From a virus, in IMG/VR virus record IMGVR_UViG_3300023223_000570, positions 1 through 42,017 of that record: DNA of 42,017 nucleotides; one strand, given 5' to 3'. Positions within the stretch are counted from its first letter, which is position 1. The number at the start of each line of letters is the position of its first letter. Both the position numbers and the translations under genes were made by a program. This document shows positions 38,015 through 42,017 of this stretch, piece after piece. The notes beneath the pieces are model-generated. The model saw only the letters and a program-made list of their open reading frames with translations. It had not been told where the DNA came from and made no database searches.

Positions 38015-38935
38015 ATGGCAAGTAGTTACACTAACAGTGGTATAAAAATACTTCTAAATCGTACATACGAAGATGCATCTTTAAGTAAGCCAAATGCAGT
38101 AAAAATTGGTCAAGAACAATCAGAACCAACAATAGCAGATACAGATTTAACACAAGCTGTTCCTATTTCAAACGGAACAGTTAACGACAACGGAGCTAAT
38201 CAATTAACTGGAAGTTCAGGAGGAGATAACACAACAGATAACACCACAACCTTTAAACCAGGTGCAGGACTCTCAGACGACACATCTCAAAATTTAATAG
38301 CAAATAATACAAGTGATACAAAGATTTGGACAATAGCTGATCTATCATCTCTTGGAAATAATATAACAATAACACAGCCTTTTGGACTTTGGTTTTTTAT
38401 ACTTGACCAGACTACATTAGATAAATTTTTAACGAGTGGAACAGTTCTTGAGATCAAGTTAGGATCGGATACTTCTAATTATTTTAGCCTAACAAAAGAG
38501 GTAAGTGACTTAGTAATAGGTTTCAACTGGATTACTTCTAATACAGTAAATGTAGAAGATTTATCTGAAACAGGTACCGTAACAGGGAATGTCGATACCT
38601 TCATAATAGAAGTAACAACAAACAATTCAACTGATACATTCATAGCGGGAGACGTACTTTATGATTTACTTAGACAATGGGCAATATCAGATTTACTAAA
38701 GGTAGAAGATACTGGTTATCCAATTACTGATACGATTGCATTAACAGTTGCTCATCGTTCTACTATTAGTAGCACAGAAGCAAATGGATTTCTAATTGAT
38801 GGATTTGGAACATTTAATCAAGATACAACTCCACAAGTAGAAGGAATAGATAAATTTAGTGAAGAATCAAAAAGTGATTCAGACCAATTTATTTATACAG
38901 CTAAAAATAAACATATAGTTGATAATACAATATAA
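38015..38935 (+). CDS. Tail-tip protein (306 aa)
   Basis: Thr/Asn/Ser-rich beta protein: GLWFFILDQTTLDKFLTSGT, then VLEIKLGSDTSNYFSL, and a helix (YDLLRQWAISDLLKVEDTG). No family recognised. It has its own promoter and lies between the hub and lectin-like gene, so it is likely a receptor-binding or tail-tip part. Confidence 0.65.
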   Translation: MASSYTNSGIKILLNRTYEDASLSKPNAVKIGQEQSEPTIADTDLTQAVPISNGTVNDNGANQLTGSSGGDNTTDNTTTFKPGAGLSDDTSQNLIANNTSDTKIWTIADLSSLGNNITITQPFGLWFFILDQTTLDKFLTSGTVLEIKLGSDTSNYFSLTKEVSDLVIGFNWITSNTVNVEDLSETGTVTGNVDTFIIEVTTNNSTDTFIAGDVLYDLLRQWAISDLLKVEDTGYPITDTIALTVAHRSTISSTEANGFLIDGFGTFNQDTTPQVEGIDKFSEESKSDSDQFIYTAKNKHIVDNTI

Positions 38936-38949
38936 CAAAACCTAAAAAT
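38931..38949 (+). promoter_or_regulatory. Late promoter (38970 gene)
   Basis: TATAACAAAACCTAAAAAT, 39 bp before ATG 38970, with the 3' half less conserved. Confidence 0.65.
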
Positions 38950-38969
38950 GAGGAATAATTTAATATAAT

Positions 38970-39995
38970 ATGACAGGAATAATATCAGGACAGAATGCAA
39001 GTGCAGACGAGGTAATGAATTCATTTGGTTCTAACTTTGCGGATAATGCACAACTACTTTTTAATGCAGATTTACTTGGTTTTGATCCACTGTTAAATGG
39101 AGATGGAATAATCTCCCCTCTTAGAGTATTTTATGATACACTTCAAGATACTGCAAAAATTGATACTGGGAATTCAGATGTTGTAGATTTTCCAATTTTT
39201 GGAGCAAATGTTTCTGATGATTTTGAAGATAGTTCTATTGATTCAAATATTTGGAGTACTTCTACTTCTGGGACTGGTGCCGTCAGTGAGACAGGTGGAA
39301 AATTAAGATTTACTTGGAGTGGAACTAATACTGGTAGTGCACAAGCAACAGCAGACCAAGTAAATTCTATAGATTTTAATCAACAATGTACTATTTTTAC
39401 TCGTTGGGAAGGAGCTGTAAGTGGAGCTCCAGTTGATACTTTTGCCATAAGAATAACTGACGGCTCAACTACATTAACACTTAAATCATTTTCTGCTACG
39501 TTCTCAGTTGAAGATATTAGAATAGAAATAGACCCAACTGGAAATGAGGCAATTGTTTTCACAGATGATATAAACGGAGCAGGGAGTAGTTCTACTATTG
39601 ACATAACATCTCTATCAGATGGGGCAACTTGGAGTATAGATTTATTCCTTAATCAAACTGGTAGTCTTGGTAGTAGTGCAAGTATGACTATGCAAGTTCA
39701 TTTTTTAAGATATTTATTGAATTCTATCGTAGCAAAAGATTTAGTTAGTTCCGCAACAACTTCTAGTTCGACTATTACAAATGCAATTCTAACAAGTTCG
39801 GATGATACAACTAATGGTTCAATTGATTATTTTTTATCAGCAGATAACGGTTCTAATTATGAAGCTGTTACCCCAAACGAAATTCACAGATTTTCAAATA
39901 CTGGAACTCAACTAAAATTAAAAGCTACTCTGAATTCAACAGTAGATAAAGTTCCTATACTTTATCATTGGGCTTCTAAATACAACTTTTATTAA
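38970..39995 (+). CDS. Lectin-like tail protein (341 aa)
   Basis: SDDFEDSSIDSNIWSTSTSG followed by SETGGKLRFTWSG is the start of a laminin-G/concanavalin-like jelly roll, used by virus tail proteins to bind sugars (about residues 77-250). The C-terminus (FLSADNGSNYEAV, then HRFSNTGTQLKLKATL) repeats the module at the end of the 36158 protein. Likely host-receptor binding. Leaderless late transcript. Confidence 0.72.
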   Translation: MTGIISGQNASADEVMNSFGSNFADNAQLLFNADLLGFDPLLNGDGIISPLRVFYDTLQDTAKIDTGNSDVVDFPIFGANVSDDFEDSSIDSNIWSTSTSGTGAVSETGGKLRFTWSGTNTGSAQATADQVNSIDFNQQCTIFTRWEGAVSGAPVDTFAIRITDGSTTLTLKSFSATFSVEDIRIEIDPTGNEAIVFTDDINGAGSSSTIDITSLSDGATWSIDLFLNQTGSLGSSASMTMQVHFLRYLLNSIVAKDLVSSATTSSSTITNAILTSSDDTTNGSIDYFLSADNGSNYEAVTPNEIHRFSNTGTQLKLKATLNSTVDKVPILYHWASKYNFY

Positions 39996-40132
39996 TGGCA
40001 AAATCTAAAACAACAATACTAAAAGAAAGAAAAAAGAAAAATAGAACATTTAAAGAAAACACTGCATTTGGAAAACTTCAAGATAGAATAACAGAATTAG
40101 AAAGCAGAATAGAGGAATTGGAAAATGCTTAG
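39995..40132 (+). CDS. Small basic coiled-coil protein (45 aa)
   Basis: MAKSKTTILKERKKKNRTFK, then LQDRITELESRIEELENA, a short trimeric or dimeric coiled coil. Starts in the previous stop. Possibly a fibre linker. Confidence 0.55.
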   Translation: MAKSKTTILKERKKKNRTFKENTAFGKLQDRITELESRIEELENA

Positions 40133-40397
40133 TTATAATAAAGAAGAAGATTACTGCTCTTATTCCCCAGACAAACTATTTGGAGTTAATCATAATTACG
40201 GATGTTATTTACATGACAGACAATATAGAAATGAAGTAGTCAATAGAAAAACAAGAAAACAAGCAGACCTTCAATTAAAAAACGTAATGTATTCCGCTTA
40301 TAAAAAACAAAATAAAAAGATAATTGGATGGATTGTTAGTAGAATTTATTATATCTTCGTAAGATTATTTGCTCGGAGGGCTTACATAAATGGTTGA
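40125..40397 (+). CDS. Phospholipase A2-like protein with C-terminal membrane-active helix (90 aa)
   Basis: DYCSYSPDKLFGVNHNYGCY followed by LHDRQYRNEVVNRKTRKQAD keeps the PLA2-type core: Cys-x-x-His-Asp (GCYLHD) and a later AD in the second helix, plus a Gly/Asn loop where calcium would bind. The end (WIVSRIYYIFVRLFARRAYI) is amphipathic or membrane-inserted, as in a family of small phage proteins with the same layout. PLA2 enzymes cleave ester lipids; archaeal lipids are ethers, so the target is a puzzle. Overlaps both neighbours, together with the membrane proteins that follow. Confidence 0.65.
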   Translation: MLSYNKEEDYCSYSPDKLFGVNHNYGCYLHDRQYRNEVVNRKTRKQADLQLKNVMYSAYKKQNKKIIGWIVSRIYYIFVRLFARRAYING

Positions 40398-40620
40398 ATC
40401 TCACGGAAAAAGAATAACAAAGTTAGAAAAAACAGCAATAGACCACGAAACACGTATAAATGACTTAGAAAATAAGTATAACATTATAATCAATGGGATA
40501 AAAGGAATTGATGAAAAGCTTCCTAAACACCCCATACTAAATTTTCTTGCTTACATAACTGCTGGGATAGGAATCGGAGGATCCTTAGCATTATTTCTCA
40601 TAGTCATATTTTATGGATGA
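40390..40620 (+). CDS. Coiled-coil plus membrane segment protein (76 aa), holin-like
   Basis: KRITKLEKTAIDHETRINDL is a coiled coil and FLAYITAGIGIGGSLALFLI a membrane segment near the C-terminus. This matches XhlA-type haemolysin or holin-associated proteins of phages. Together with the next gene it may form the lysis or membrane-disrupting unit. Overlaps the next by ATGA. Confidence 0.6.
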   Translation: MVESHGKRITKLEKTAIDHETRINDLENKYNIIINGIKGIDEKLPKHPILNFLAYITAGIGIGGSLALFLIVIFYG

Positions 40621-40877
40621 TGGTAACAATGGCTGAACGTATGGCAAGGATAGAAGAAAAGGTTGATAATCTAGTAGTAGGTTTCAAAGAGTTAAAGGAT
40701 TTTCTAATTAGTGATAAAGGATTTGTAGGAAAGACAAATACAGATATAGAAAGTATAAAATTAAGACTCGCAAAACAAGAAGGAATAATGTCAACACTAA
40801 AATTTATATTCGGAGGAGGAATTATACTTGTAATATTTATTGCTGGAATAAAAATATTTTTAAAATATGTATCTTAA
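40617..40877 (+). CDS. XhlA-like coiled-coil membrane protein (86 aa)
   Basis: MAERMARIEEKVDNLVVGFK, then a second coiled-coil part (IESIKLRLAKQEGIMSTLKF) and a C-terminal membrane segment (FGGGIILVIFIAGIKIFL). The layout is that of XhlA-type proteins, which in phages act with a holin. ATG 40620 and 40632 are alternative starts. A second copy of the same layout as the preceding gene, perhaps an old duplication. Confidence 0.65.
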   Translation: MMVTMAERMARIEEKVDNLVVGFKELKDFLISDKGFVGKTNTDIESIKLRLAKQEGIMSTLKFIFGGGIILVIFIAGIKIFLKYVS

Positions 40878-40883
40878 CGTGAA

Positions 40884-40902
40884 TATAACAAAGATTAAAA
40901 AG
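40884..40902 (+). promoter_or_regulatory. Late promoter (40926 gene)
   Basis: TATAACAAAGATTAAAAAG, 42 bp before ATG 40926; drives the genes that cross the circular junction. Confidence 0.7.
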
Positions 40903-40925
40903 TAATAGAGATTTATTTAATTATT

Positions 40926-41312
40926 ATGGTTACTTTAAAAAGGATTAACGAAGGTGGAGTTTATGTATGGACAGAGACCGCTACACAATTAACTGCTGTA
41001 GGTGTTACAGATTCCGTTACAATAGAAGGATCAACAGACCATACTGTACAAGTTACTGTAGCAACTATTGATACTAATGTTGTTATTCAACTTGAAGGTT
41101 CAGTTGATGGAACTAATTTTTTTATTCTACCAATTGAAGACTCCACAGTATCTGGATTGGCTATCTCTGCTAATGTAGTAACTATAACAGCTAATGGTAC
41201 TTATTTATTATATGTTAAAGAAACTGCAATAAAACAAATTCGATTAAACTTTGTATCTGAGGCTGGTGGTGCAGCAGCTACAATTGATTCTAAATTCTAT
41301 AGTCAGACTTAA
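40926..41312 (+). CDS. Small beta-sandwich virion protein (128 aa)
   Basis: TDHTVQVTVATIDTNVVIQL and VDGTNFFILPIEDSTVSG with NGTYLLYVKETAIKQIRLNF match a recurrent phage virion domain in which SxDGTNF...NG.Y.L....I..IR.N strands form a jelly roll. Such proteins decorate heads or tails. Leaderless late transcript. Followed within 5 bp by the next gene. Confidence 0.65.
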   Translation: MVTLKRINEGGVYVWTETATQLTAVGVTDSVTIEGSTDHTVQVTVATIDTNVVIQLEGSVDGTNFFILPIEDSTVSGLAISANVVTITANGTYLLYVKETAIKQIRLNFVSEAGGAAATIDSKFYSQT

Positions 41313-41317
41313 GAAAA

Positions 41318-42017
41318 ATGGCACACCCATTACAGCAGGGAACAAAAAGAGTTGATGTTTTTACTGGTTCTACTCCCACACAAGGAGGAACCCAAGTAAG
41401 TACTTCTAATAGATTTCCAGTAGATAATTTTCCAAGTAGTGACTTTCCTACTAATATAGCCCTCGGTTTAATACCTGGAACTGAATTTAGGCAAGTATTC
41501 GGAGTAAGTTCAGTAGGAATAGGCGCAGGAGCTGAACAAGTCTTAGGGGATGGAATGACTGTGAGATACCCGTTTCCGAGTATTGCAGTACAAATGATTA
41601 TAGAAAGTGATTCTACTGATGATACTTCAGCTGGGACAGGTGCTCAGGTAATGCTGGTTAGAGGAAATATAACAGACAATGTTGATTTATTTGAATCTGT
41701 TTTGCTAGACGGAACTACTCCAGTAACAACAATTAATGATTATTTCAGAATAAATAGTACTTTGATAGTAAGTGTTGGATCTGGTGGTAAAAATGCTGGA
41801 ACTATTACATTGAAAAATGGCTCTGATTTACTTGCACAGACAGATATAGGAAATAATTTAAGTAGAACTGCTGTTTATTCTATACCAGCCGAAGTCACAG
41901 GAGTCCTGACTGCTTTTGAGTTACTTGCAGGGAAAGGGGATAATGGTACAATAATAACTCATCTTTTCCCTTCTGCTTTGGGAAACATAGATTTTTCTGC
42001 ACTTACTCAAAATACTT
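41318..42017 (+). CDS. Tail fibre/receptor-binding-type protein, N-terminal part (runs off the window)
   Basis: MAHPLQQGTKRVDVFTGSTP begins the 334-residue protein that ends at 449. The region with FRINSTLIVSVGSGGKNAGT and ITLKNGSDLLAQTDIG, then AVYSIPAEV, is a beta-sandwich known from tail and fibre proteins of marine phages. The start is 5 bp after the previous stop without a good ribosome site, so coupling is likely. There is no stop before the window ends. Confidence 0.85.
   Translation, partial: MAHPLQQGTKRVDVFTGSTPTQGGTQVSTSNRFPVDNFPSSDFPTNIALGLIPGTEFRQVFGVSSVGIGAGAEQVLGDGMTVRYPFPSIAVQMIIESDSTDDTSAGTGAQVMLVRGNITDNVDLFESVLLDGTTPVTTINDYFRINSTLIVSVGSGGKNAGTITLKNGSDLLAQTDIGNNLSRTAVYSIPAEVTGVLTAFELLAGKGDNGTIITHLFPSALGNIDFSALTQNT
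41874..42017. repeat. 144-bp direct repeat of the window's start
   Basis: Identical to 1-144; see there. It contains part of the junction-crossing tail gene and no promoter. Confidence 0.95.

Overview
The window is a complete genome of a tailed, siphovirus-like virus, read once around plus a short overlap: positions 41874-42017 repeat positions 1-144 exactly, so the unique circle is 41,873 bp and one tail gene runs across the junction. It is AT-rich, and every supported gene lies on the plus strand. The control signals look archaeal. First genes of operons lie about 25 bp below TATA boxes that have a purine-rich BRE-like element, often with no room for a leader or Shine-Dalgarno site. Genes inside operons carry GGAGGT sites that fit the archaeal anti-Shine-Dalgarno. 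T-rich runs follow several operons. No murein hydrolase, sigma-type promoter or integrase was recognised. A low-GC archaeal host (methanogen or DPANN-type) is my inference; the sequence alone does not name it.

Late region, part 1 (about 18.3-41.3 kb): terminase small and large subunits, two tail-fibre or baseplate-type genes in an unusual place, a portal fused to a MuF-like domain, a prohead protease whose 3' end holds an in-frame start for a likely scaffold, an HK97-type major capsid protein, small beta-rich head proteins, connector and neck proteins (including an HK97 gp10-like one), the major tail protein, a tail-assembly chaperone with a -1 frameshift site, a short tape measure protein, a hub-like protein, receptor-binding-type tail proteins, a phospholipase A2-like protein, and two coiled-coil plus membrane-segment proteins of XhlA/holin type. 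Late region, part 2 (41.3 kb across the junction to 5.8 kb): tail-tip and fibre proteins, including a 1410-residue fibre with a beta-propeller-like segment.

Early or regulatory region (about 5.8-18.3 kb): a non-coding block with repeats, a palindrome and a promoter; a ribbon-helix-helix regulator; two AbrB-type DNA-binding proteins under near-identical promoters; about thirty very small overlapping genes, many with zinc-binding cysteine pairs; three or four HNH nucleases; a DNA adenine methyltransferase; a RusA-like resolvase; and a winged-helix regulator. No polymerase, primase, helicase or recombinase was recognised, so replication probably depends on the host.

Two promoter classes can be seen. 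An early type reads GAAAGAYTTATATAGT and lies before both AbrB-type genes. A late type reads TATAACAAAG followed by an AT-rich TATA box; it occurs ten times, almost always 38-42 bp before a structural start codon. The second early promoter overlaps repeated TAGTCCG sites and should begin transcription exactly at the closing helix of a multi-branched, roughly 100-nt leader RNA.
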